From Clostridia bacterium (GTDB lineage: Bacteria; Bacillota; Clostridia; Oscillospirales; Acutalibacteraceae), in NCBI GenBank assembly GCA_024404145.1, contig JAKSQK010000002.1, forward strand, positions 62,001 to 126,000: a stretch of 64,000 nucleotides of DNA, read 5' to 3'. The translations under genes were made by a program, and so were the position numbers. Positions within the stretch are counted from its first letter, which is position 1; each line of letters begins with the position of its first letter. Below are positions 29,408 to 38,438 of this stretch, in pieces. The notes below the pieces were generated by a model that saw nothing but the letters and a program-made list of their open reading frames with translations, ran no database searches and was not told where the DNA came from.

Positions 29408-30075
29408 TATCGAGCGCCTCCTCTTTTACCATTTGTACGGCGATTTTCATTAAGAACCTCGCCTTTATAAATCCAAACCTTAACGCCGATTTTACCGTAG
29501 GTTGTATTTGCCTCGGCAAAACCGTAGTCAATGTCTGCACGAAGTGTTTGAAGCGGAATAGTACCTTCATGGTAGCTTTCGCTTCTTGCTATTTCAGCGC
29601 CGCCTAAACGACCTGAACATTTTGTCTTGATACCCTTAACGCCGAGTCTCATGGCTCTGCCTATGGCAAGTTTCATGGCTCTGCGGAAAGATACACGCTT
29701 TTCAAGTTGAATTGCAATGTTTTCTGCAACTAACTGAGCGTTTGCATCAGGGCTCTTTATTTCAACAATGTTGATAATAACCGGTTTGCCGAGCTTTGCC
29801 TGACATTTATCGCGAAGTTTTTCGATTTCGGCACCGTTACGGCCGATTACGATACCCGGTTTTGCACAGTGAATGTGCAATCTTATTCTCTTTTCATCAC
29901 GCTCGATTTCTACCTTTGCAACACCTGCGGAAGCAAGTGAATTTTTAAGGTATTTGCGGAGGTTGTAATCTTCAACCAATGTGTTGCCGAATGTTCCGGC
30001 ATCTGCAAACCAGCGTGAGTCCCAGTTTTTGATTACACCGACACGGAAACCGTGCGGATTAACTTTCTGACCCAT
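29407..30075 (-). CDS. rpsC: 30S ribosomal protein S3
   Basis: 222 residues: '[20 protein letters not shown]', KH domain '[17 protein letters not shown]' and C-terminal '[18 protein letters not shown]'. Part of the mRNA entry helicase. Confidence 0.98.
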   Translation of the reverse strand: MGQKVNPHGFRVGVIKNWDSRWFADAGTFGNTLVEDYNLRKYLKNSLASAGVAKVEIERDEKRIRLHIHCAKPGIVIGRNGAEIEKLRDKCQAKLGKPVIINIVEIKSPDANAQLVAENIAIQLEKRVSFRRAMKLAIGRAMRLGVKGIKTKCSGRLGGAEIARSESYHEGTIPLQTLRADIDYGFAEANTTYGKIGVKVWIYKGEVLNENRRTNGKRGGAR

Positions 30076-30092
30076 AATTTAACCTCCCTTTC

Positions 30093-30428
30093 TTAAATCT
30101 CGCGTTCTTTAAGAACGATTGTTACATGGCTTGTTCTCTTTAAGATACGATGTGCTCTGCCGTGGTCCTTAGCACGAATTCTTTTAAGTGTAGGACCGGG
30201 GCAAACTAAACATTCTGCAACATAAAGTTTTGACATATCCATGCTTTTTTCTTCTGCATTAGCCATAGCTGAATGTAAAAGCTTCTCTAAATACTCACAA
30301 GCAGACTTAGGAGTAAATTTGAGAATAGCCATTGCTTTTTCAGCATCTTGATTGCGGATTAAATCCAAAACAATCTTCACCTTACGGGGTGAAATACGGG
30401 CAAATTTAAGTGTAGCCCTAGCTTCCAT
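30093..30428 (-). CDS. rplV: 50S ribosomal protein L22
   Basis: 111 residues: 'ARISPRKVKIVLDLIRNQDA' and the tunnel-lining hairpin 'GPTLKRIRAKDHGRAHRILK', followed by RTSH. The hairpin is where macrolide-related changes arise in other bacteria. Confidence 0.97.
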   Translation of the reverse strand: MEARATLKFARISPRKVKIVLDLIRNQDAEKAMAILKFTPKSACEYLEKLLHSAMANAEEKSMDMSKLYVAECLVCPGPTLKRIRAKDHGRAHRILKRTSHVTIVLKEREI

Positions 30429-30451
30429 AATTAAACTCTCCTTTCGGCTGC

Positions 30452-30727
30452 TTACTTACCGGTCGTTTTAGCACCTGCATGACCTTTGAAGGTTCTTGTC
30501 GGTGCAAATTCGCCGAGCTTGTGTCCAACCATATCTTCGGTAACATATACCGGAACATGTTTGCGTCCGTCATGTACCGCAAAAGTATGTCCGACGAAAT
30601 CGGGGAATATGGTTGACGAACGGCTCCAAGTTTTAAGCACACGCTTTTCACCGGCTTCATTCATTTCTTTAACTCTTTTGAGCAACACGGGTTGCACATA
30701 AGGGCCTTTTTTAATGCTTCTTCCCAT
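30452..30727 (-). CDS. rpsS: 30S ribosomal protein S19
   Basis: 91 residues: '[19 protein letters not shown]', '[20 protein letters not shown]' and '[15 protein letters not shown]'. In the 30S head, contacts S13. Confidence 0.98.
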   Translation of the reverse strand: MGRSIKKGPYVQPVLLKRVKEMNEAGEKRVLKTWSRSSTIFPDFVGHTFAVHDGRKHVPVYVTEDMVGHKLGEFAPTRTFKGHAGAKTTGK

Positions 30728-30750
30728 TATGAATTCTCCTTTCGTCCGAC

Positions 30751-31578
30751 TTATTTACGACGCTTTACGATATACTTATCACTGGCCTTATTCTTCTGAC
30801 GAGTCTTGTAACCGAGTGTAGGTTTACCCCACGGGGTTACAGGTCCCGGACGGCCGACAGGGGACTTACCTTCACCACCGCCGTGCGGGTGGTCGTTCGG
30901 GTTCATTACGGAACCTCTTACGGTAGGTCTCCAACCCATATGACGCTTACGACCTGCTTTACCGTAGTTAACATTGGCATGTTCCGGATTTGAAACAACG
31001 CCTACGGTTGCCATACATCTTTCGGAAACATTGCGAAGTTCTCCCGACGGCAAACGCAAAAGCGCCATACCGTTTTCTTTTGCCATAAGCTGAGCCATAT
31101 TTCCTGCGCTGCGGGCAAGTTGAGCGCCCTTGCCGGGATAAAGCTCAATATTATGAAGAATAGTACCAACAGGTATATTTACAAGCGGAAGTGCGTTACC
31201 CGGCTTAATATCGGCATCGGGTCCGCTGATAACCTTATCGCCGACTTTGAGGTCCTGCGGAGCGATGATATAACTCTTAACCCCGTCGGTGTACTCAATG
31301 AGTGCGATAAATGCAGAACGGTTCGGATCATATTCAAGAGTCTTTACGGTAGCTTCAATACCGAAACGGTTTCTCTTGAAATCAATGATTCTGTATTTTC
31401 TGCGGTTTCCGCCGCCTCTATGGCGAACGGTTATACGGCCGTAACTGTTACGACCGGCATTCTTTTTAATTGTATCAAGCAAACTTCTCTCCGGCGCAAC
31501 CTTTGACAACTCGGAATAATCCATAGTAGTCATATTACGGCGACCGTTGGTAGTCGGCTTATAATGTTTTATTGCCAT
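30751..31578 (-). CDS. rplB: 50S ribosomal protein L2
   Basis: 275 residues from the ATG at 31578 ([16 protein letters not shown]), preceded by AGGAG; the frame stays open 16 codons further up but those lack a site. '[20 protein letters not shown]' holds the conserved His near the peptidyl-transferase centre. Confidence 0.97.
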   Translation of the reverse strand: MAIKHYKPTTNGRRNMTTMDYSELSKVAPERSLLDTIKKNAGRNSYGRITVRHRGGGNRRKYRIIDFKRNRFGIEATVKTLEYDPNRSAFIALIEYTDGVKSYIIAPQDLKVGDKVISGPDADIKPGNALPLVNIPVGTILHNIELYPGKGAQLARSAGNMAQLMAKENGMALLRLPSGELRNVSERCMATVGVVSNPEHANVNYGKAGRKRHMGWRPTVRGSVMNPNDHPHGGGEGKSPVGRPGPVTPWGKPTLGYKTRQKNKASDKYIVKRRK

Positions 31579-31667
31579 TTGTTTCACTCTCCTATTTTGG
31601 CTTAGCGAAGCGGTTTTCCGCTTCATACATCACCGGAAATCCTTTTTGATTTCCAAATGTTCATCAA

Positions 31668-31961
31668 TTAAAGCAAACCGTCAAAGAATTCTATCGGTTT
31701 GGAATCGGGCTTTAAGGTTACGATGGCTTTCTTGAAAGAAGCGGTATAACCTGCATATCTGCCCATTCTTCTTGCTTTTCCACGAACATTGATGGTGTTT
31801 ACCTTGGCAACGTCTACCTTGAACAACTTTTCAACAGCATCGGCAATTTGATACTTGTTGGCGTCCTTAGCGACCTTGAAGGTGTATTTCTTGTCGGCAA
31901 TTCCCGACATACTCTTTTCGGTAATAACCGGAGCGATAATGATATCCTGTGCGATTTTCAT
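31668..31961 (-). CDS. rplW: 50S ribosomal protein L23
   Basis: 97 residues: 'IIIAPVITEKSMSGIADKKY' and 'KLFKVDVAKVNTINVRGKAR'. Docking site for trigger factor and SRP at the exit tunnel. Start overlaps the rplD stop. Confidence 0.97.
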   Translation of the reverse strand: MKIAQDIIIAPVITEKSMSGIADKKYTFKVAKDANKYQIADAVEKLFKVDVAKVNTINVRGKARRMGRYAGYTASFKKAIVTLKPDSKPIEFFDGLL

Positions 31962-32584
31962 TATGCGTACACCTCCTCTATCATCTTAACGGCATCCTTA
32001 ACGATAACAAGAGTGTCAGCGTTAACGATATCGTAGGTGTTTATTGTATTAACCTGAGCTGCCTTTGCGCCCTCAATATTTCTTATTGAGCGAACGGCAA
32101 ATGCATTATTTTCAGGAAGAACAATAAGAACTTTTTTCTTTGCGCCGATTGCCTTTAAGCCTTCGGCAACGGTTTTTGTTTTATACTCGGTAAGATTTAA
32201 TTCGTCAAGAACAATTAAGTCCTTAGTAGCAACCTTATCGGAAAGAGCCGATTTAAGAGCTAAACGACGAACCTTCTTATTAAGAGTATAAGAATAATCT
32301 CTCGGCTTCGGAGCATGAACGATACCGCCGTGTCTCCACTGGGGAGCTCTTGTTGAGCCCTGACGGGCATGGCCTGTACCCTTCTGTCTCCACGGCTTTT
32401 TGCCGCCGCCGGAAACTTCTGTACGAGTCAGAGTGGATTGTGTGCCCTGACGCTGATTGGCAAGGTAATTAACAACAGCCATATGCATTACTGCGGCATT
32501 TACTTCAATACCGAAAACAGCATCGCTTAACTTTATCTTGCCTACGCTTTCGCCTTGCAAATTAACAACTGCTACATTTGGCAT
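31961..32584 (-). CDS. rplD: 50S ribosomal protein L4
   Basis: 207 residues from the ATG at 32584; an in-frame GTG at 32596 overlaps the AAGGAG site. The tunnel loop '[20 protein letters not shown]' is diagnostic. In E. coli L4 represses the S10 operon through its leader; a structured leader exists here too, but L4 control is inference. Confidence 0.96.
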   Translation of the reverse strand: MPNVAVVNLQGESVGKIKLSDAVFGIEVNAAVMHMAVVNYLANQRQGTQSTLTRTEVSGGGKKPWRQKGTGHARQGSTRAPQWRHGGIVHAPKPRDYSYTLNKKVRRLALKSALSDKVATKDLIVLDELNLTEYKTKTVAEGLKAIGAKKKVLIVLPENNAFAVRSIRNIEGAKAAQVNTINTYDIVNADTLVIVKDAVKMIEEVYA

Positions 32585-32604
32585 AATCAATAACACTCCT
32601 TCCC

Positions 32605-33237
32605 TTATGCTTTAACGCTGTCGAAAAGAATTACTATTCCGCCCTTAGGACCGGGAACGGCACCCTTTACGGCGATGATATTCTTTTCAGCATCAACTTT
32701 AACAACACTTAAATTCTGAACGGTTACACGCTCATGGCCTAAATGACCTGCCATCTTTTTGCCCTTGAATACTCTTGAAGGGCTTGAACAAGCACCGAGT
32801 GAACCGCCATGACGGTGAACAGGGCCTGAACCGTGGGTTTCTTTAAGGCGTCCGAAATTCCAACGCTTTATTGTACCCGCATATCCTTTACCTTTGGATG
32901 TGCCTCTTACATCAATGGCATCGCCTTCTGCAAAGACATCTGCCTTGATTATATCGCCGACATTCATTTCGCTCATATCCTCGAAACGGAATTCACGCAA
33001 AACCTTCTTCGGAGCAACATCGCCTTTTGCGAAATGGCCCTTCATCGGCTTATTAACTTTTGAAGCTTTAAGGTCGCCAAAGCCAACCTGTACTGCTTCG
33101 TAACCGTCGTTTTCTGCGGTCTTCTTCTGTGAGATAACGCAGGGTCCTGCTTCAATAACAGTAACCGGAACGACATTACCGTTTGCATCAAAAAGCTGGG
33201 TCATACCGAGCTTCTTGCCAACGATTCCTTTTTTCAT
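32605..33237 (-). CDS. rplC: 50S ribosomal protein L3
   Basis: 210 residues: '[20 protein letters not shown]' start and '[20 protein letters not shown]', then '[20 protein letters not shown]'. Binds near the peptidyl-transferase centre. Confidence 0.98.
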   Translation of the reverse strand: MKKGIVGKKLGMTQLFDANGNVVPVTVIEAGPCVISQKKTAENDGYEAVQVGFGDLKASKVNKPMKGHFAKGDVAPKKVLREFRFEDMSEMNVGDIIKADVFAEGDAIDVRGTSKGKGYAGTIKRWNFGRLKETHGSGPVHRHGGSLGACSSPSRVFKGKKMAGHLGHERVTVQNLSVVKVDAEKNIIAVKGAVPGPKGGIVILFDSVKA

Positions 33238-33326
33238 TGTTTTTTCCTCCTAATGGTTATTGGTCAGCTCTCGCTGACATGACCTCTCTGCCGTAGCAAA
33301 ACGAAACGCTTAATACATATAATATA

Positions 33327-33638
33327 TTAGAGCTTGATTTCGATTTCTACACCAGCGGGGAGCTCAAGACCTGTAAGCGCTTCAACTGTTTTGTTTGAAG
33401 GACGGATTACATCGATGAGCCTTTTGTGTGTCCTCATTTCGAACTGCTCACGGCTGTCTTTATATTTGTGTACAGCACGCAAAATGGTTACAACTTCTTT
33501 TTCTGTCGGGAGCGGTACGGGACCTGATACCCTAGCGCCTGTACGTTTAGCGGTTTCCACTATCTTTTCAGCGGACTGGTCTACAAGTGCATGGTCGTAA
33601 CCTTTGATACGAATTCGGATTTTTTCTTTCACTGCCAT
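33327..33638 (-). CDS. rpsJ: 30S ribosomal protein S10 / NusE
   Basis: 103 residues from the ATG at 33638 ([20 protein letters not shown]) with AAGGAGG 11 nt upstream. The frame is open for 81 more codons upstream, but S10 homology begins exactly at this Met. '[20 protein letters not shown]' is diagnostic. First gene of the long ribosomal operon; as NusE it also links ribosomes to NusG, encoded elsewhere in this window. Confidence 0.97.
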   Translation of the reverse strand: MAVKEKIRIRIKGYDHALVDQSAEKIVETAKRTGARVSGPVPLPTEKEVVTILRAVHKYKDSREQFEMRTHKRLIDVIRPSNKTVEALTGLELPAGVEIEIKL

Positions 33639-33914
33639 GTGAACTTTCGCCTCCTTAATTAGTTGGCGGGCAAAACTTACACCGTGCCGTGTATTTCTTC
33701 TCGGCACAATATAAAACCGGCATTGCTGGGGTTTCAGACAATTCCGGACGACGGTTCGCACCGTCGCAGCATAAGATTCGCAAGTATTCCTTATGCTATT
33801 CCTTGTTTTTTCGCCCGGTTTCAAATCGGACATACTCCGCAGAAATTTCCCGACCTTAAAGTCGGCCACCTCCTGCATCAACGCATGTATAAACGCCGCA
33901 ATTTCGCAGCGTAC
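33639..33914 (-). promoter_or_regulatory. Structured 5' leader of the S10 operon
   Basis: About 275 nt of transcribed leader between the promoter and rpsJ. Stable stems are visible on the minus strand: CCGACTTTAAGGTCGG, GCATAAG paired with CTTATGC, CGACGGTGCGAACCGTCG, and GTGCCG paired with CGGCAC. Such a leader in front of rpsJ is the place where L4 or a comparable r-protein acts in other bacteria; the ligand here is not determined. Confidence 0.55.
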
Positions 33915-33920
33915 CTTGGT

Positions 33921-33949
33921 ATAATATCACATTACAAAATAAAAATCAA
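33921..33949 (-). promoter_or_regulatory. Promoter of the S10-spc-alpha operon
   Basis: Minus strand TTGATT (33944-33949), 17-bp spacer, TATTAT (33921-33926). Confidence 0.65.
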
Positions 33950-34035
33950 GTATTTTTTTACAAAATTTTTCAATTTTTTTCTTTCTTTTATCCGCCGTAT
34001 ATTTATATGTATATATAATGGCGCATTAAAAAATG

Positions 34036-34063
34036 TTGACATTTTCCCTTTTCGGTGTATAAT
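34036..34063 (+). promoter_or_regulatory. Promoter of the asnS-asnA operon
   Basis: TTGACA (34036-34041), 16-bp spacer, TATAAT (34058-34063): both boxes exact. Confidence 0.85.
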
Positions 34064-34069
34064 AATCAT

Positions 34070-34367
34070 ATATTTCAAAAGCTTTGAGAAAGAAAAGTAC
34101 CGATTAAAACGGGTATATAAGTGAGCTGCGGATAGTGAAAACGCAGTTGCAACGCTTTTCGGGAAGAACACTTTTTAGCTGCAATCTGAAAAAACTTTTG
34201 TTTTAGTAGGTGCGCCGGATAAAGTCAATCCGTTATAATTGATAACAGTTTTGCTGTGAGATGACCGTATTTTACGGTAAATCGGGTGGCACCGCGGATA
34301 TTAAATTTTGCGCCTATTCGTCCTGATAATAAGGATGGATAGGCGTTATTTTTTTCGGAGGGTTTTT
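34070..34367 (+). promoter_or_regulatory. T-box leader (tRNA-Asn responsive) with terminator
   Basis: The invariant T-box GGGTGGCACCGCGG is at 34284-34297, in the antiterminator arm that pairs with the tRNA acceptor end. The competing terminator is a stem from GCCTAT (34312) to ATAGGC (34344) followed by a T-run to about 34355. The distal Stem I loop is probably GATAGTGAAAAC. The best specifier candidate is AAC (Asn) at 34167-34169 followed by the usual A. Uncharged tRNA-Asn should turn on both downstream genes. The T-box call is certain; the specifier assignment is moderate. Confidence 0.92.
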
Positions 34368-35744
34368 ATGAAACATATCGACATTTATGAAGTTATGAAC
34401 AACAATGATTTAATCGAAAAAGATGTTACGGTTTGCGGTTGGGTAAGAACATCGAGAGATTCAAAAAATATGGCTTTTTTGGAGCTTAACGACGGAACTA
34501 CCTTAAAGCATTTGCAAATAGTTATTGATAAGGAAAAAATGAAAGATATCGCCGATTTTATGAAACTCGGAACTTCGCTTAAAGTTACAGGCGAGGTTGT
34601 TAAATCGGTTGTAGCCGCAAACAGCGTAGAAATAAACGCAAAGAACATTGAGGTTTTGGGCGTTTGTCCGCCCGAATACCCGCTTCAAAAGAAGCGCCAT
34701 ACGCTTGAATATCTGCGCACAATTCCGGCGCTTAGGGTAAGAACAAATACATTTAACGCCGTATTCAGAGTAAGGAGTGTTGTATCGGCTTGTATCCACG
34801 AATTTTTCCAGAGCAACCGTTATACCTATATCCATACTCCGCTTATAACCGCTTCGGACTGCGAGGGTGCAGGTGAGATGTTCAGAGTAACAACGGTAGG
34901 GGTTGAAGACGGCTTCAAAACTCAGGACGAGGCAGACGCCGCCGACTTTTTCGGCAGAAGAGCCGCCCTTTCTGTTTCGGGACAGTTAGAGGGCGAGGTT
35001 GCCGCCATGGCGCTCGGAAAGATTTATACCTTCGGCCCCTCTTTCAGAGCCGAAAAGAGCAATACTCCCCGCCATGTTGCAGAGTTTTGGCATGTTGAGC
35101 CCGAGGTTGCATTCGCAGAACTTCCCGATATAATCGAAATTGCCGAAAACCTCATTAAACATATAATAAACTCCGTTTTGGAAAAATGCCCCGAAGAACT
35201 TAAATTTTTCGATGCTCATTTTGAAAAAGGACTTATAGATAAACTTACAAGTGTTGTAAACAACGATTTTGCGGTTATGACCTATACCGAGGCAATAGAA
35301 AAGCTCAAAAACTGCGGTGAAGAGTTTAAGTATCCCGTTGAATGGGGTTGCGACCTTATGACCGAGCATGAGCGCTATATTTCGGAAGTTATCTGCAAAA
35401 AGCCGGTATTCTTAACCGATTACCCGAAGGAAATTAAATCATTCTATATGAAACAAAATCCCGACGGCAAAACCGTTGCCGCAACCGACCTTTTAGTTCC
35501 CGGTGTCGGAGAAATAATCGGTTGCAGCGAAAGAGAAGCCGACCTTGACAAACTGCTCGAAGCAATGAAGATAAGAGGTATGAATACCGAAGATTATGCC
35601 GATTATATTTCGCTTCGCCGTTTTGGTTCGGTTCCGCACAGCGGTTTCGGGCTCGGTCTTGAAAGAATTATTATGTATGTAACGGGAGTACAAAACATTC
35701 GTGATGTAATCCTTTATCCGAGAACCGTAGGTTCTATATCTTAA
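34368..35744 (+). CDS. asnS: Asparaginyl-tRNA synthetase
   Basis: 458 residues from the ATG at 34368, with CGGAGGG upstream; frame further up lies in the T-box terminator. N-terminal OB fold 'DVTVCGWVRTSRDSKNMAFL', then the class II core: 'RTNTFNAVFRVRSVVSACIH', 'FGPSFRAEKSNTPRHVAEFW' (motif 2) and 'GFGLGLERIIMYVTGVQNIR' (motif 3). It charges tRNA-Asn. First gene after the T-box, 13 bp before asnA. Confidence 0.97.
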   Translation: MKHIDIYEVMNNNDLIEKDVTVCGWVRTSRDSKNMAFLELNDGTTLKHLQIVIDKEKMKDIADFMKLGTSLKVTGEVVKSVVAANSVEINAKNIEVLGVCPPEYPLQKKRHTLEYLRTIPALRVRTNTFNAVFRVRSVVSACIHEFFQSNRYTYIHTPLITASDCEGAGEMFRVTTVGVEDGFKTQDEADAADFFGRRAALSVSGQLEGEVAAMALGKIYTFGPSFRAEKSNTPRHVAEFWHVEPEVAFAELPDIIEIAENLIKHIINSVLEKCPEELKFFDAHFEKGLIDKLTSVVNNDFAVMTYTEAIEKLKNCGEEFKYPVEWGCDLMTEHERYISEVICKKPVFLTDYPKEIKSFYMKQNPDGKTVAATDLLVPGVGEIIGCSEREADLDKLLEAMKIRGMNTEDYADYISLRRFGSVPHSGFGLGLERIIMYVTGVQNIRDVILYPRTVGSIS

Positions 35745-35757
35745 AAGGAAGAAATTT

Positions 35758-36747
35758 ATGGAAAAATACAAAGCAAAACTTGATGTTCTTGAAACGCAAA
35801 AGGCAATAAGAATGTTACGGCACCGCTTCGAAGAAAATTTATGCGTTGCGCTCTGCCTTACGAGGGCTTCGGCTCCCCTTTTCGTTCCGAAAAACAGCGG
35901 TCTTAACGATGACCTTAACGGTGTTGAACGCCCCGTAACTTTCGATATTCTCGAAACAGGAAACGAGGTTGAAATTGTCCATTCACTTGCAAAATGGAAA
36001 AGAATGGCGCTCGGGAAATATAACTTCCCCGTTCATACGGGCCTTTATACCGATATGAATGCCATAAGAAGAGATGAAACCTGCGATGCGATTCATTCCC
36101 TTTATGTTGACCAGTGGGACTGGGAAAAGGTTATAACAAAAGAAGACCGAAACGAAGAATATCTTAAAGAAACGGTTAGAAAAATCTATTCGGCAGTTGT
36201 TGATACTGCCGATATTATCGAAAAGCAGTATAAAGAACTCGATAACTATTTGCCAAGGCAGATAAAGTTTATAACAACACAAGAACTCGAAGATAAATAT
36301 CCCGATTTAACGCCGAAGCAGAGAGAAGATGCCATTTCAAAAGAGTACGGAGCCGTTTTCATCATGAAAATCGGCGGCCGCCTTAAAAACGGCGAAAAGC
36401 ATGACGGCAGAGCCCCCGATTATGACGACTGGGAATTGAACGGCGATATCATTCTTTATAACCGAATAACCGAAAAGTCGTTTGAGATTTCTTCTATGGG
36501 CATAAGGGTTGATAAAGATGCTCTTTTGCGTCAGCTTAAAGCCGAAGGCAAAGAGGAGCGCCTTCAACTTCCCTTCCATAAAGCCCTCTTAAATGATGAA
36601 CTTCCGCTTACAATAGGCGGCGGAATAGGTCAGTCAAGACTATGTATGCTTCTCCTTCAAAAAGCGCATATCGGCGAGGTGCACTGTTCGGTTTGGCCGC
36701 AAAGCCAAATTGATTACTGCAAAGAAATCGGCGCCGTTTTGCTCTGA
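35758..36747 (+). CDS. asnA: Aspartate--ammonia ligase
   Basis: 329 residues, standard AsnA length, a class II synthetase-like fold. 'HRFEENLCVALCLTRASAPL', 'VERPVTFDI', 'VHSLAKWKRMALGKYNF', 'DQWDWEK' and 'GGGIGQSRLCMLLLQKAHIG' are family landmarks. It makes asparagine from aspartate, ammonia and ATP. Sharing the T-box with asnS means that low charged tRNA-Asn raises both amino-acid supply and charging. Confidence 0.97.
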   Translation: MEKYKAKLDVLETQKAIRMLRHRFEENLCVALCLTRASAPLFVPKNSGLNDDLNGVERPVTFDILETGNEVEIVHSLAKWKRMALGKYNFPVHTGLYTDMNAIRRDETCDAIHSLYVDQWDWEKVITKEDRNEEYLKETVRKIYSAVVDTADIIEKQYKELDNYLPRQIKFITTQELEDKYPDLTPKQREDAISKEYGAVFIMKIGGRLKNGEKHDGRAPDYDDWELNGDIILYNRITEKSFEISSMGIRVDKDALLRQLKAEGKEERLQLPFHKALLNDELPLTIGGGIGQSRLCMLLLQKAHIGEVHCSVWPQSQIDYCKEIGAVLL

Positions 36748-36757
36748 TAAAATTCAA

Positions 36758-36796
36758 GTCCCCGACGGATTATTAAAATCCATCGGGGACTTTTTT
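36758..36796 (+). terminator. Terminator of asnS-asnA
   Basis: Stem starting GTCCCCGA with its complement (one bulge), followed by T6; the convergent GtrA-like gene ends here. Confidence 0.88.
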
Positions 36797-37254
36797 CAGT
36801 TGTTTCGGTAAAGAATAAGTTTTCTTGCAAAAAAGTTCCAAAACATTGTAAAAACGGTTGCGATTATTTTTTTAATGATAAAAACAAAACCGCTTTGTTT
36901 TAATATAAAAATTCCGAGAACTTCTATTATGGCGGTGTTTATAAAAAGACCTATAATACTTATAACCGCAAAAACCGAAAACTCCTTTACTCGGCTGATA
37001 TCGTTGCGCTTAAACACCCATAAAACGGAAATAAGATAATTGACTGCAAGTCCGATAATAAATCCTATCGCACCGCTTACTGAATCTCTTCCGAGCGAAA
37101 AAAACGAAAAGTCAAGCGCAAATCGGGGGTTCAAAAAATATCTTACCGAAATTCCCGCCGCCATATCGGCAACCGTTGCCGCAAAACCGACAAAACAAAA
37201 GCGAAAAAACTGAATAAAACCGTTTGTTGTATCGCCGATAAAAAGTTTTTTCAT
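36796..37254 (-). CDS. GtrA-like membrane protein
   Basis: About 152 residues from the ATG at 37254 (GGTGAT upstream); another ATG lies three codons earlier. Four membrane helices, with family features 'FFRFCFVGFAATVADMAAGI', 'GFIIGLAVNYLISVLWVF' and C-terminal 'FWNFFARKLILYR'. GtrA-family proteins move undecaprenyl-linked sugars or aid cell-wall glycosylation; no partner glycosyltransferase is adjacent, so the role is open. Confidence 0.82.
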   Translation of the reverse strand: MKKLFIGDTTNGFIQFFRFCFVGFAATVADMAAGISVRYFLNPRFALDFSFFSLGRDSVSGAIGFIIGLAVNYLISVLWVFKRNDISRVKEFSVFAVISIIGLFINTAIIEVLGIFILKQSGFVFIIKKIIATVFTMFWNFFARKLILYRNN

Positions 37255-37322
37255 AATCACCATTTCTTTTTCAAAGACTTAAAATGCAATGATAATCCGC
37301 CGAAACGGCTGAAATTTTTATA

Positions 37323-38330
37323 TTATTTTTCTTTGGTTATAAAATAAGGGTTTGAAAAGGCAACCGAGCCGTCAAGACCGTTTAGCGTTACCCTTACATA
37401 ATCGTCGTTTTCGAAATTTATCTCAAAATCGCCCTTGTTTACAAAACCGACTTCCCTATCGTAAACATGCTTAAAATGGCGCTGAGCGGTTGTAAAACGA
37501 ATTGATTTTACATTCTCGCATTCAACAAACATTTTTCCGTCTTCAATATAAATATTCTTAAATTTCGGGCCGTTGGAAGTATAAAAATTTCCCGATTTAA
37601 GACTTTTGGCAACATCTTCATAGGTCAGTTTATCGGCTCTTATATATGTCCAGCCCCAACCGGCATCACGCTTAGAATGGTTATCGTCGCCGCCAACGCC
37701 GAAAATTTTCTTTCCCTGACGAAGAAGGTCGTCAAAGGCATGGTAATTTATATCAATGGGGCCGCTTTCGCAAACCGAGCCGTTAATGAGTTCGAGCGCA
37801 TCCATACCGCTGTATTTTGAATAAACTTCGTAATTTTCAAGCGACCAAGTAGGATGATTATATGTAACGAAAAAGCCCTTTTCTTTGGTTTTTCTAATAA
37901 ACTCGTTAACGCAACCGGCATTATATTCTCTTATAAAATCGGGCTCGGATTCATCAAAAGAAACAAGTTTTCTGTTTTCGGCGGGAGTATAGTATAAATA
38001 CTCGCTTCTATGATAGCAGGGTTGATTTTTAATATCCTTATCAAGCGCAACACTGCAAATATGGGTAGTTCCCCTCTTTTTATAGTTTGCCTTTGCAAGT
38101 TCGTGAATTTCAATTTCAAATCCGTTAAGCGCCAAAAAAGTTTCGTCGGTAAGTTCGGGGTGCCTTATAAAAACATCATGGTCGGTAAAAGCGACAATGC
38201 TGTATCCCATTTCCTTATAGTAATCCTTAACTTCTTGCGGAGTCATCGAACCGTCGGAAAGAGTGGTGTGGCAATGCATATTCGTTCTGTAATCGGTACC
38301 GTTTTGGCTTAAAAGATATTCTCTTGACAT
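37323..38330 (-). CDS. PHP-domain metal-dependent phosphoesterase
   Basis: 335 residues, GAGGGG before the ATG. PHP motif I 'NMHCHTTLSDGSMTPQEV', motif II 'GYSIVAFTDHDVF', 'GFEIEIHE', a His in 'VTYNHPTWS' and 'GGDDNHSKRDAGWGW' supply the metal ligands. Relatives include TrpH-type phosphoesterases. No signal peptide. It has its own promoter; substrate unknown. Confidence 0.82.
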   Translation of the reverse strand: MSREYLLSQNGTDYRTNMHCHTTLSDGSMTPQEVKDYYKEMGYSIVAFTDHDVFIRHPELTDETFLALNGFEIEIHELAKANYKKRGTTHICSVALDKDIKNQPCYHRSEYLYYTPAENRKLVSFDESEPDFIREYNAGCVNEFIRKTKEKGFFVTYNHPTWSLENYEVYSKYSGMDALELINGSVCESGPIDINYHAFDDLLRQGKKIFGVGGDDNHSKRDAGWGWTYIRADKLTYEDVAKSLKSGNFYTSNGPKFKNIYIEDGKMFVECENVKSIRFTTAQRHFKHVYDREVGFVNKGDFEINFENDDYVRVTLNGLDGSVAFSNPYFITKEK

Positions 38331-38362
38331 AAAAACCCCTCTTGTTGAAAAATCTTATTCTA

Positions 38363-38391
38363 ATTGTACCACCGCAACTTGCAAAAAGCAA
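38363..38391 (-). promoter_or_regulatory. Promoter of the PHP-domain gene
   Basis: Minus strand TTGCTT (38386-38391), 17-bp spacer, TACAAT (38363-38368). Confidence 0.55.
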
Positions 38392-38397
38392 TAAAAA

Positions 38398-38423
38398 ACC
38401 GCCGTTTTTTTAGAAACGGCGGT
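38398..38423 (-). terminator. Terminator after pnp
   Basis: CCGCCGTTT paired with AAACGGCGG, loop of about 7 nt, followed on the minus strand by T6. Confidence 0.85.
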
Positions 38424-38438
38424 TAAATTTAATAAGAA

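Noticed and set aside
33639..33881. 81-codon N-terminal extension of S10
   Set aside because: S10 homology and the AAGGAGG site both place the start at 33638; the upstream part is leader RNA.
33663..34124. Plus-strand open frame of 153 codons
   Set aside because: It runs antisense to the S10 leader and through two promoters; composition is not protein-like and no ribosome binding site is present.
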